A DNA stretch of 64,000 nucleotides, taken from Haloterrigena sp. KLK7 (GTDB taxonomy: Archaea; Halobacteriota; Halobacteria; Halobacteriales; Natrialbaceae). Shown piece after piece: positions 15,955 through 24,011 of this stretch. A program made the translations under genes and the position numbers. Location: NCBI RefSeq assembly GCF_037914945.1, contig NZ_CP149789.1:1-64000 (forward strand). The letters run 5' to 3'. Every line of letters begins with the position of its first letter. Positions within the stretch are counted from its first letter, which is position 1. The notes beneath the pieces are model-generated. The model saw nothing but the letters and a program-made list of their open reading frames with translations, ran no database searches and was not told where the DNA came from.

Positions 15955-16190
15955 CTATATGAGACACTCGAACTGCCATACACTCGGTCGCTGCCCGCTT
16001 GGTCCAGAGGATCGACCGTCGTGGTGGACTCCGTGACTGCTATCAGCGACGCACTTCCTCCACTCCGTCGATGTCGGCCGCGATCATACACCGGCTCAGT
16101 TGGCTCACTGATTAGGGCTCGTTTTCCCGCAGCTGTTCGGAATCAGTATCCTCATTTGGGTGGGAATCGTAGGTTGACATGGTCGTTCTC
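15955..16190 (-). pseudogene. Decayed copy of the 62-residue gene region at 19.8-20.1 kb
   Basis: The DNA matches 19828-20120 almost throughout. On the minus strand it starts MSTYDSHPNEDTDSEQLREN, equivalent to MSAYDANSNGGNDSEQLREN at 20105. It then lacks about 60 bases, which removes the middle of the protein and brings in a stop. The conserved 3' part GAGTGGAGGAAGTGCGTCGC is still present. It is a deletion derivative of an accessory small gene. Confidence 0.75.
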
Positions 16191-17129
16191 TCCGGCCACG
16201 CTCGGGCGGTGCTGTAACACCGCTCGGACTTTTCCGAAACGTCCGATCGCGTAGCCTATGCCCTGTGACGGAACCAGCTGAGATATCACACCGAGCCCCG
16301 GTCCCCCGACCTACCGAACCAGCGAGCACCGAGGTGATCGACGACGTCTACCCCAGCCGAGACACTCGAGGTCAATCACACCGAACCATCAAACCTCTCT
16401 GTCAATCTGGTAGGTTCGATAAAGACAACCCAGAACAGCGTGCATTTTAGCGATCACGTATAAAGGCCGGCGGGAGAGCCAGCTGATCACACTTGACTTC
16501 CCTGTAATCAAGCGTGGTGATTCAGAGGCCGGGGATAGATGGTAACTGGTGGTGCAGTTATGTCCCGTGAGTGCGGTCAATCCCCGGCAGGAAAGCTACA
16601 CTCGCCAACCAAATAAAACAACCACCCGTTCTCCCTGCTCGAACCCCTACCTTCGCGTATCTAAATCACGGCCATAGATACGTCTCTCCGGTCGATTATG
16701 GTCGAATGAAGGTGGATGGAGCGTGTGACAGGTTTCAACCATCAAGCCCCTCACTGTCCCTATTTCTATTATATTACTTAACTTCATATTCCCCTGCATC
16801 AAACAATAGGTGAGTTACCGATACTGAACACGAGTTTCATGGTCAAATCAGATAGCAGTTCCTTTCGTAGCATTGAAGCCGGACAGGGCCTGCAATTCGA
16901 TACTATCTACACTTGATTTTCATGTGAGCAAGTGTGTTCTACCAATTGTAGATCTGCATTCCGGGGATCTGGTTCTCTCACACTGGAAACACTGTTTCAG
17001 TTACATAGTGTTTATTGATATCGAGTGACAATATATACTCGCAGGGATTGCCAGACATCTTCCGTTCCCCCTCCCTGCTTAGTGACAAGAAATGGGTTTG
17101 GCTGGTCCCTGCCGGCCACCATTCTCTAA
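16191..17129. other. Gene-poor kilobase
   Basis: No frame has convincing coding character. A 61-codon GTG frame at 16265-16450 (rich in Pro and Arg) is doubtful. The part from 16740 to 17060 is AT-rich. I see no repeat shared with the rest of the window. Confidence 0.5.
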
Positions 17130-17790
17130 AACAGGGACGACGAGATCGCAAAACGCATTGACGAAGACCCGCCGGACGCCGACGAATTTGAGCAATTAGA
17201 CGACGATGAAGCCATACTACACCAACTGATCATCAAGAGACCAGAGGCGCTGACCGTCGCCCACAACCCTGCCTACCCAGCCCACGACGCGCTCGAGATA
17301 TCTTCTTGTACGCGCCGACGCTGGGGAACGTGACTGAGCGTGATGGCGTATACGTCAAACGAATCATCGACAGTGAGCACTATCGTCTTCGCGTTCCTGA
17401 AGGGAACGATACCACGGGTAACGGCGGAAAGCCTCGAGACGCCTATCTTCCGAAGGACGTGGAAGGTGACCTCCACCGCTATCAGAACGCCAAAGATATC
17501 GATAGCGTGAACCGCTGGTCGATCTCACCGCGCGTGGTGTGCGAGCGTCATAAAGCGTACAGTAGAGCGCACAGCTGACGAGACGGATGACGGCGACTAT
17601 CAGCACGTAAGCACTCACGATCTCCGACGCCAGTATGCAGAGCGGCTTCTCGTCGATAAGCAGGGAAACCCTCGAGTTGTCATGACGGTCGGTGGTTGGG
17701 ACTCATTCCAAGCGATTGAGCGTACCTGAATGCTCCAACTGCCGATGTAGTCAATGAGGCTTCGAGGACGCTGGCTTAGCGTGACATTCG
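17130..17790 (+). pseudogene. Broken tyrosine recombinase (integrase)
   Basis: Fragments of a haloarchaeal phage-type integrase occur in order but in different frames: DEDPPDADEFEQLDDDEA, then VPEGNDTTGNGGKPRDAYLP with KDVEGDLHRYQNAKDIDSVN, then STHDLRRQYAERLLVD and NPRVVMTVGGWDSFQAIE, then LNAPTADVVNEA. The H-x-L-R-R box and the GGW box are recognisable. Several frameshifts make it inactive. It marks an old integration event. Confidence 0.8.
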
Positions 17791-17839
17791 ATCAAGGATA
17801 GGAACTATCCGCTGACCTGGAGCGACCGATCGTCTCTTG

Positions 17840-18008
17840 CTATTTTTCGTCGTTCTCGTCATCGTTTTCCTCGTCACGATCGCGGCGCGACTGTCGGCCG
17901 GTTTCGGTATCAGGCCAGTCGTCGCGCTGGTACTCACCGGCGTGCTCAGTGTTGATGTGTTCGGTTAGCTCCGGAATCGCGCTGAACGTACTCGAGCAAT
18001 CCGATCGG
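17840..18008 (-). pseudogene. 3' half copy of the C2H2 small-protein gene
   Basis: Matches 22443-22600 closely. It encodes TFSAIPELTEHINTEHAGEY, then QRDDWPDTETGRQSRR and an acidic tail to a TAG at 17840-17842. The start and first zinc cysteine are missing; the upstream sequence joins an unrelated fragment at about 18008. Confidence 0.75.
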
Positions 18009-18153
18009 TAGCGAGTTCGACGAACACGATGTTCACGAAGCGATGCTCATTGCAGGAATGCGCAATATCGAGGATGTTGAGGAGGTTCTTCGGGATTGGA
18101 GTGACGATGGACGTCTTGACTCGAAACAGTCAGCGACTCCGATAGAGAAATAA
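18008..18153 (+). pseudogene. 3' fragment of an unknown gene
   Basis: A coding-like tail, EFDEHDVHEAMLIAGMRN, then IEDVEEVLRDWSDDGRLD, ends at TAA 18151-18153. There is no start; the 5' side abuts the zinc-finger gene remnant in opposite orientation. Probably a recombination remnant. The gap 18154-18404 holds nothing recognised. Confidence 0.5.
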
Positions 18154-18404
18154 TACGATATACCAATACAGGATATGAGTATTGAATACGATTAGTACTC
18201 ACCGGTCAGATTCTGCTGGCCCCCTTCTCCTGCACTCGCCGATCCCGTGCGGCGGGGACGTTCTCCGGCGTGCACACGGGAAACCGTCGACTTGGCCTTC
18301 TGATCGGCACACCGGTCGCAGGAGGAGCCTGCGACGCTAACGATGCTGATGACGGTCATGGACGACAGGCGAATACCGAGATCGTAGCTTCATACCCAGT
18401 CAAG

Positions 18405-18440
18405 TAAGACTTTTAGCTGTTACCGGATTATTAGTAACTA
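18405..18440 (+). promoter_or_regulatory. Promoter and inverted-repeat operator of the AbiE-like pair
   Basis: A TATA-like CTTTTAG lies about 28 bases before the ATG at 18445, the usual spacing for a nearly leaderless haloarchaeal transcript. GTTAC at 18419-18423 and GTAAC at 18434-18438 form an inverted repeat with a 10-base spacer, well placed for repression by the first gene product. Confidence 0.5.
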
Positions 18441-18444
18441 CCAG

Positions 18445-19119
18445 ATGTACGAGGTTCTTGACGACACGGCAGCACAGATCATTCTCGCCATCGAGAGTGG
18501 TGACTCCATCCGTCGTGTCGCCCAAACCCTCCACACACCCTACGAGACAGTGCGACAGGCCGTCAACCGTCTCGAAAACGCAGGATACGTCCGTTATGAC
18601 GACGGCCTCTCAGTCGTCGACGACCGCGTGAGAGACGCAGCACGCGAGCTAGTCGCTGCCAGCGCCAGCGTTAGTCCGCCCGCCATCGAAGAGGCCTACG
18701 TCCTCCCCCAGTTCGGTGACTGGCCGTTTGCGTTCACACGGATCGACGCCGTCTATGTGTGGACACAGGGTGGCTACCAAGTCGGTCGTGATCCCGACGA
18801 CTATCCGCTGTTCCTTGCTGTCCGTGAGCAGGACGTCGACGCCTGGGAGGCGTTTTTCGAGTCGTTCGACCTTCCCACCGCGTTCGACCGGCTGCCCCGA
18901 GACGAGCTGGCAGGACCGCTGCAGATCGTCCTCGATCCACAACCGGCACTCGAAATTGAGCACGTCGAAGGCTATCCAGTAATCCCGAGAGCAGAGACGA
19001 TCGAGTATATGCACGAGCACTACGCCCAGTTCCAGTCGGCGCTCGCGATGCTCGACCGAATGTACGACGACCTCGACCTCGGCGTCACTTACCGGGAGAC
19101 GGAACGGGTACAGACATGA
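18445..19119 (+). CDS. AbiEi-like winged-helix antitoxin/regulator
   Basis: 224 residues. An N-terminal winged helix (QIILAIESGDSIRRVAQTL, YETVRQAVNRLENAGYVRY) is followed by a domain of about 150 residues with PPAIEEAYVLPQFGDW, RIDAVYVWTQGGYQVG and a helical tail. It overlaps by four bases a nucleotidyltransferase gene. The pair resembles type IV toxin-antitoxin or abortive-infection AbiEi/AbiEii. In that system the regulator represses the operon and opposes the toxin. This is an inference from arrangement. A second copy of this gene is cut by the end of the window at 63.8 kb. Confidence 0.72.
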   Translation: MYEVLDDTAAQIILAIESGDSIRRVAQTLHTPYETVRQAVNRLENAGYVRYDDGLSVVDDRVRDAARELVAASASVSPPAIEEAYVLPQFGDWPFAFTRIDAVYVWTQGGYQVGRDPDDYPLFLAVREQDVDAWEAFFESFDLPTAFDRLPRDELAGPLQIVLDPQPALEIEHVEGYPVIPRAETIEYMHEHYAQFQSALAMLDRMYDDLDLGVTYRETERVQT

Positions 19120-19820
19120 GTTTCCACAACCGGAGTGACGCGCTCATCGAACTGCTCGAGGAACTCACTCAAGATGGGCACGAGTACGTCCTTGTCGGCG
19201 GCTACGCTGTGTCAGCATTCAATGCACGCTTCTCCACGGACCTCGATATCGTCGTCGCACCTGACTCCAAGGCTGATTTCGCCGAGTTCCTCGAACAGCG
19301 GGGCTTCGAGGAAACAGACAGCCATGCCAAGGAATGGTTCTACGACACCGAAGTGATCGAGTACGAGAAGCGGCTCACGCCGCAGCAACCGATCGGCTTC
19401 GATCTGCTGGTGAACGGACTCGGCTGTCGCCAGACCGAGGCACAGTGGTCGTTCGACTACCTGTACGACCATAGCCAACGACAGGAGGTCAGCGGCGGGA
19501 CGGTAACGACAATGGCTCGAGTCATCGATGGAGCAGTCCTCGTGGCGGCAAAACTCCACAGCGGCCGTGAAGCAGATCTTCGGGACATCCTGGCGATCGC
19601 AGAAGAGATCGACCTCGAAGCTGTCACACCCCACCTACAGCGAGGAGACGAAGCTGCGCTGCGAGCACAACTTGAGCGTGGACTGGAAATCTTAGAGAGT
19701 GAGGAGCTCAAGCACGGGTATCGGAGTGATTTCGGGGCATCAGCTGTCTCGACGGAGACAGTCACAGCCCTCCAGAAGTATCTGTCTGTGCAAGTCGAGC
19801 AACTTGGCTATTCCACATAA
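19116..19820 (+). CDS. AbiEii-like nucleotidyltransferase toxin
   Basis: 234 residues with a Pol-beta-type nucleotidyltransferase motif at the N-terminus: YVLVGGYAVSAFNARFSTD followed by LDIVV, giving the GG and D-x-D elements. Later segments include GAVLVAAKLHSGREADLRDI, a conserved Lys/Asp region of AbiEii-like proteins. Members transfer nucleotides to tRNA or other targets and arrest growth. ATGA overlap with the upstream regulator indicates coupling. It may act in plasmid maintenance or defence against viruses. Confidence 0.78.
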   Translation: MSFHNRSDALIELLEELTQDGHEYVLVGGYAVSAFNARFSTDLDIVVAPDSKADFAEFLEQRGFEETDSHAKEWFYDTEVIEYEKRLTPQQPIGFDLLVNGLGCRQTEAQWSFDYLYDHSQRQEVSGGTVTTMARVIDGAVLVAAKLHSGREADLRDILAIAEEIDLEAVTPHLQRGDEAALRAQLERGLEILESEELKHGYRSDFGASAVSTETVTALQKYLSVQVEQLGYST

Positions 19821-19916
19821 GTATATACCTGTATGAGACACTCGAGCCGCCATACACTTGGTCGCTGTCCGCTTGGTTCGGGGGCTCGACCGTCGTGGTG
19901 GACTGCGTGACTGCTA

Positions 19917-20105
19917 TCAGCGACGCACTTCCTCCACTCCATCGATGTTGGTCGCGATCCATGCACCGACTCGGTTAACCTCACTGAACAGATATCGGTC
20001 ACTCCCGCGCTGGTGGAGTCGAAGCGTCGGGCGGTCGTCGAATTCGTTTTCCCGCAACTGTTCGGAATCGTTACCCCCATTCGAGTTGGCGTCGTATGCT
20101 GACAT
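19917..20105 (-). CDS. 62-residue haloarchaeal accessory protein
   Basis: MSAYDANSNGGNDSEQLREN, then a folded part RPTLRLHQRGSDRYLFSEVN and RVGAWIATNIDGVEEVRR. The frame is kept in a homologous but deleted copy at 16.0-16.2 kb, which supports it as a real gene. Function unknown. Other overlapping minus frames here are rejected. Confidence 0.6.
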   Translation of the reverse strand: MSAYDANSNGGNDSEQLRENEFDDRPTLRLHQRGSDRYLFSEVNRVGAWIATNIDGVEEVRR

Positions 20106-20135
20106 GATCGTTCTCTCCGGTCAGACTCGAATTTC

Positions 20136-20531
20136 TCAACCAGCATCAGCGAGTCTCGTCACCTCGTCATCAGTCATCCACCTCTCATCGGTACGTCCCA
20201 TCCAGTCGGAGACGATGCCAACTGTCGCTGGCGCATCGTACGTCTCATGCGATAGAAATGCCTCTTCTAGATTCTCGATCGGGCCATCGTCGTAGGTGAA
20301 TGTGATCGCACCCTTCTCGAACCATTCATCTTCAGCTGCATCTTTTGACGTATCGTCACCATCATTGCTGACCTGGTCAGAATCAGTCTTGTCGGGGGAA
20401 GAGTCAGAGTTGGCTTTAGTGGTGTTCCTTTCGGGAGTCTCTGACCGAAGACACCCAGCTATACCGGCAGTTCCGAGAGTCACAGTCCGCCGCAGAACTG
20501 TTCTCCGTCCCACCGGATTGGAGTCAACCAT
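20136..20531 (-). pseudogene. Truncated polysaccharide deacetylase lipoprotein
   Basis: Start taken at MVDSNPVGRRTVLRRTV, which gives a twin-arginine signal with lipobox GIAGC at residue 27. A Ser/Asp-rich linker leads into the NodB-type domain: ITFTYDDGPIENLEEAF, then ATVGIVSDWMG and MTDDEVTRLADAG. The frame then stops, where the family continues for over 100 residues with the catalytic His motif. It is cut at the edge of the repeat that contains the 62-residue gene. Confidence 0.75.
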
Positions 20532-20561
20532 ATATGAATATAAGTTCACATGTTCCCTCAT

Positions 20562-21236
20562 GAACCTTGCGACTGATTACCAAATAATGAATTCAGGGCT
20601 AGCTATTAGTAGAACTGGTAGCTGATTCAATTAGTGAGGACGTTTGTGAATTCGCTTCTTCTCTCTTCTGCACATATGATATGATTTTCTACCTTCAAAT
20701 ATTCCTCTAATAAGAGGTGGATTGTTGAAAGCAAATGCCATTTAAGTGACTTCGCTGAGAACTAAATAACAAAATACAATATAATATGACCGTTTCTGCG
20801 GACAACCTCCCACTGCCGTACGAAACTGTGGTCGCTCTCAGCTAACTTGTCGACGTACTCTTTCGCCTCGCTCTCGAGCCGATCATAGAACTTGTCGGGA
20901 TCGTCATCTGTTATGCATGGCCGAGTGAGCATTACCGGCTGGTGCCCCACCGCCCGAATTGTCCTTTGCGAAGTCGTTATTCTTCAGTGGACTTTGTCGC
21001 TTGGTCCGGTCGATGCGCTACCGTGGAACTTACAGCGTTGTCCGCCGGAGCCTGGCGTTCCCTAATTAGCTATTTATTTCGTTGGTCTGTGTTGGTCATG
21101 TCGTTATTAACACAACGCTATTCATCTATAGTGGTATTTCTATTTCTCCTATCTATGCATTAAATCTGCAACCGTATCTGTCATTCACATGGGACTCTGA
21201 AAGACTTCCAGTGGGTAGAAGCTACCCAGTATCAAA
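20562..21236. other. Gene-poor, AT-rich stretch before the secreted repeat protein
   Basis: A minus-strand 62-codon frame at 20762-20950 (PCITDDDPDKFYDRLESEAK, QWEVVRRNGHIILYF) has coding-like composition but no recognised family and may be a fragment. The remainder is AT-rich with no supported gene; the last 60 bases probably hold the promoter of the next gene. Confidence 0.4.
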
Positions 21237-21899
21237 ATGACTGACGAGAGATCAACCAGCACCCGTCGTACCGTTCTCCGATCCACAGGAGCAATTAGCC
21301 TCAGCGCGATCGGACTTACTGGCGCTGCTTCTGCGCATGGTGACTCCGGCAAAAACGGGGACGATCACAACGGAAACGGTAAGAACGGCCACGGCAACGG
21401 AAACGGCAAGAACGGCTACGGCGACGACAACGGCCACGGAAACGGCAAGAACGGCTACGGCGACGACAACGGCCACGAAAACGGCAAGAACGGCTACGGC
21501 GACGACAACGGCCACGAAAACGGCAAGAACGGCCACGGCAACGGAAACGGCAAGAACGGCTACGGCGACGACAACGGCAACGGCAAGAACGGCCACGGCA
21601 ACGGAAACGGAAACGGCAAGAACGGTTACGGCAACGGTAACGGGAAGAACGGCCACGGAAACGGCAACGGCAAGAACGGCTACGGCAACGGTAACGGGAA
21701 GAACGGCCATGGAAACGGCAACGGCAAGAACGGCTACGGCAACGGTAACGGGAAGAACGGCCACGGCGACGGTAACGGCAACGGCCACGACAACGGCAAG
21801 AACAGCTACGGTAACGGCAAGACTCCCGATCCTGTCACTGAAACAGACAAATTTATCAACTACATCAAGAGAAAAGCCTTGCGTGGAGTTAAAGAATAA
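21237..21899 (+). CDS. Tat-exported Gly/Asn/Lys/His-rich repeat protein
   Basis: 220 residues. R10-R11 in TSTRRTVLRS and a hydrophobic stretch ending GAASA-H give a clear twin-arginine signal peptide cut after about residue 33. The mature protein is about 150 residues of tandem units such as NGKNGYGDDNGHG and GNGNGKNGHG. A 25-residue tail follows, PDPVTETDKFINYIKRKALR, which is helical and basic. The mature part is rich in Lys and His, unlike the acidic norm for haloarchaea. It is likely extracellular, flexible and able to bind metals or anionic polymers. No homologue recognised. Confidence 0.8.
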   Translation: MTDERSTSTRRTVLRSTGAISLSAIGLTGAASAHGDSGKNGDDHNGNGKNGHGNGNGKNGYGDDNGHGNGKNGYGDDNGHENGKNGYGDDNGHENGKNGHGNGNGKNGYGDDNGNGKNGHGNGNGNGKNGYGNGNGKNGHGNGNGKNGYGNGNGKNGHGNGNGKNGYGNGNGKNGHGDGNGNGHDNGKNSYGNGKTPDPVTETDKFINYIKRKALRGVKE

Positions 21900-21999
21900 G
21901 ATTATCTAATTCGTATTTCACTTTTTTGCAGATCGACGTGGAGATCGAGACAAAGAAGGCTGATAACAAGGTTCAGGTTTTGACGGTGAGATGGAGTAA

Positions 22000-22383
22000 G
22001 GTGGCACTGTCTAGATAAGGGAAACCGCAAGACTCAGAGACGATGACGTTGCAGTATCAGCTGCAAAAATGCGATTTTAATAGTTGATAATGAGGATCAT
22101 AGATCCCAGACGCTAAACTTCGACGAGCAGGGGCTAAATGCAACAATTTCTGGGAACCTTGAAGAGAATCCCATTGAAACAGGGCCTTTGTCGGTCAATT
22201 GCTAATATAATTCGAAATAAGGGAAAAGTTCGAGGTCGCACTGCATGTACGAATCCACGCGTTTCGATCAACCAGAGCGGAATGATGCTCGAGGTCGCGC
22301 AGCGTATCGAAGACGAATGGGACATCGACGTTCCGACCGGAATGGCGAGCAAGAATATCGAGGAATCGGATGAGGGTGTGTAG
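22000..22383. other. IS-like end and C-terminal gene fragment
   Basis: GGCACTGTCTAGATAAG at 22004 resembles the IS6-type terminal repeat seen at 3503. From about 22260 a plus frame reads SGMMLEVAQRIEDEWDIDVP and stops at 22383. It looks like the 3' end of a larger gene, but I cannot name it. Confidence 0.4.
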
Positions 22384-22442
22384 ATGCTGCGAAACGACCG
22401 AGAAGATAATGTCGAGAAGTACAAGCGACCGATCTTCTCTTG

Positions 22443-22646
22443 CTATTTTTCGTTGTTCCCGTCGTCGTTTTCCTCGTCACGAGCGCGGCGTGACTGTCGG
22501 CCGATTTCGGTATCGGGCCAGTCGTCGCGCTGGTACTCACCGGCGTGCTCAGTGTTGATGTGTTCGGTTAGCTCGGGAATCGTGCCGAACGTCCTCGAGC
22601 AATCGGGAGACAGACACTCATGCGTCTCGGTAACGTTATCGCTCAT
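22443..22646 (-). CDS. Small C2H2 zinc-finger protein
   Basis: 67 residues with one C2H2 finger at 10-34: ECLSPDCSRTFGTIPELTEH then INTEH. A charged tail follows, DTEIGRQSRRARDEENDD. Small C2H2 proteins in haloarchaea are probable transcription factors, and some control motility or biofilm genes. This one is not matched to a named member. Its 3' two-thirds are duplicated at 17840-18008. Confidence 0.78.
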   Translation of the reverse strand: MSDNVTETHECLSPDCSRTFGTIPELTEHINTEHAGEYQRDDWPDTEIGRQSRRARDEENDDGNNEK

Positions 22647-22737
22647 GTAGCGATCTACCGATCGACTCGGGAAAATCCTTGCCGGTCCTAGTTAACCAAC
22701 AGCTGCCGATGATACCCCCGATCGTTGGTTAAGCCGT

Positions 22738-22893
22738 CACTCCTCGAAATCGTCGACAGAGATGCCGGTGAATCCCCACTTGTGTCGCTGTCCGAGTGTC
22801 GCTTTGCGCTCGCGGCGTGCGCGATAGTTCTCAATCTGGCGCTGCTCCTCGACGTACTCGACTAGCTCCTCCTTCTCTCGACAGCGGATACGG
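22738..22893 (-). pseudogene. C-terminal fragment with Cys-rich start
   Basis: A minus frame reads YSCRIRCREKEELVEYVEEQ, then RARRERKATLGQRHKWGFTG and ISVDDFEE to a stop at 22738. There is a stop just upstream and no start codon. It looks like the 3' end of a real gene that lost its beginning. Function unknown. Confidence 0.45.
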
Positions 22894-22908
22894 CACGAAT
22901 ATCAGACG

Positions 22909-23151
22909 TTAGCGGCCTTTGAACCGCAGAGTGTGTAAGTGCGCCCAGTAGACCGACGCGGCGAAGATCACGAACGCCACCTGCCCGAACGATGGGGTGC
23001 CGATGACACCGATAAGCACGGGCCGAGCCATCGCCCAGAGGAACACGGGGCCAAACATTCGAGCCATTCCGCCAGGCATGGCTCGAATCAGGTTCCATAT
23101 CGCGTTCGCGTGCCCTTTCGCTGCCTCTCGGGCGGGATCGTCAGCCGTCAT
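22909..23151 (-). CDS. Small two-helix membrane protein next to secretion locus
   Basis: Start chosen at 23151 (MTADDPAREAAKGHANAIWN); the earlier frame start lies inside the regulator gene. 80 residues with hydrophobic segments at about 28-50 (MARMFGPVFLWAMARPVLIG) and 55-70 (FGQVAFVIFAASVYWA). It overlaps the upstream regulator by 11 bases. It lies divergent from the type IV secretion-like operon and is a likely accessory membrane protein of that module. Confidence 0.6.
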   Translation of the reverse strand: MTADDPAREAAKGHANAIWNLIRAMPGGMARMFGPVFLWAMARPVLIGVIGTPSFGQVAFVIFAASVYWAHLHTLRFKGR

Positions 23152-23383
23152 CACTTTCCTCTCGCGGGTCCTTAACGAGCTCCCACAGCGCAGTGTTCTC
23201 GTGGAGGTTTTTCGCATACCCCATTTTCCCGTACATCTTCAGTCGTTCGTGGATTTTGTACCGCGGGAGGTCGGTCTCGGTGACGAGGTACCCCTGCGTA
23301 CATCGCCCTTCTGCGAGCATATCAAGGAGGATCTCGTCGGTCTCGTCGACTTCCATATTTGCTGGATATTGCGACGCCATCAC
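23141..23383 (-). CDS. Winged-helix regulator of the secretion-like locus
   Basis: 80 residues: TDEILLDMLAEGRCTQGYLV, then RYKIHERLKMYGKMGYAKNL and ENTALWELVKDPRE. This is the compact haloarchaeal winged-helix fold also seen in the gene at 46.2 kb, with which it shares the ending LxELVxDPR. It is transcribed away from the pilin-like gene across a 114-base AT-rich intergenic region and probably regulates it. Start could be the second methionine. Confidence 0.72.
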   Translation of the reverse strand: MMASQYPANMEVDETDEILLDMLAEGRCTQGYLVTETDLPRYKIHERLKMYGKMGYAKNLHENTALWELVKDPREESDDG

Positions 23384-23424
23384 TTTATCCTACGGATTGT
23401 GGACCATTATTTCTAGGGTTCGTA

Positions 23425-23490
23425 GCGCTATATATACTATAAATCATTCTACTAATCCAAAAATTAATTAGAAAACGTATCGTAGTATGG
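23425..23490 (+). promoter_or_regulatory. Promoter region of the secretion-like operon
   Basis: TATATATACTATAAAT at about 23430 and a second AT-rich stretch precede GTAGTAT at 23482-23488, ten bases before the ATG. GTAGTAT also occurs before the VirB4-like gene inside a perfect ATACT-GT-AGTAT palindrome, so the same regulator may bind both. Confidence 0.45.
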
Positions 23491-23497
23491 TTTGTAG

Positions 23498-23986
23498 ATG
23501 TCACAAAACGAGACGACTGAGGAGGAAAAGAACGGTGTGACGAGTACGCTTCGACAGGCGCGCCGCGGATTCCAGAACCTTCGCGAAATACTGTTCTCAT
23601 CGCCCATTCGGCGGGCAGTTGTGACAGTCACGGCGGTGAATCTCACTATTGGGACGGCAATGGCACAGCAGGCCAGCGAGGCAGCGGGGATGATGTGTCA
23701 ATCTGGGCTCGGCGAGCTCGTCGGTCTCGGACTCGGTGCTGCGGTCGTGTTGCTACTCCTACTCGCCGCCTTCCGGGGAACGATGGCATTCAAAGACCTG
23801 GGGCAGGGCCGGAGCGAGAAGAAGCGTGAGGGCCGCGAGAAGATGATGGGCGCGGGGATTACCGCAATTGGGGCGTTCTTCCCAGCGATCTTCGGAATGG
23901 CGCTTGACCGCGTCGGCATCGGCGCGTTCTCGTGCATCGAGTGGAGTAGTATTGTTGGCATGGCCGTGACTGGTGTCCCGTTCTAA
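23498..23986 (+). CDS. Pilin-like protein (VirB2/TrbC type)
   Basis: 162 residues. A long signal-like segment (38-56, RRAVVTVTAVNLTIGTAMA) ends in a plausible cleavage site before QQ. Two more membrane helices lie at about 72-93 and 117-136, with a basic loop GRSEKKREGREK between them. Two cysteines, C67 and C146, could form a disulfide. Size, topology and position before a VirB6-like and VirB4-like gene match a VirB2/TrbC pilin subunit. This is inferred from architecture, not from a motif. Confidence 0.65.
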   Translation: MSQNETTEEEKNGVTSTLRQARRGFQNLREILFSSPIRRAVVTVTAVNLTIGTAMAQQASEAAGMMCQSGLGELVGLGLGAAVVLLLLLAAFRGTMAFKDLGQGRSEKKREGREKMMGAGITAIGAFFPAIFGMALDRVGIGAFSCIEWSSIVGMAVTGVPF

Positions 23987-24011
23987 GCGGGTGGTTTGAT
24001 GGAGAGTATCA

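Noticed and set aside
15814-16254. 146-codon plus-strand frame
   Set aside because: It is antisense to the decayed copy of the 62-residue gene and depends on a deletion; the homologous intact copy has no equivalent protein.
21252-21788. Val/Ala-rich minus-strand frame opposite the repeat protein
   Set aside because: It is the complement of the Gly/Asn/Lys codon repeats. The plus strand has a proper Tat signal and start.
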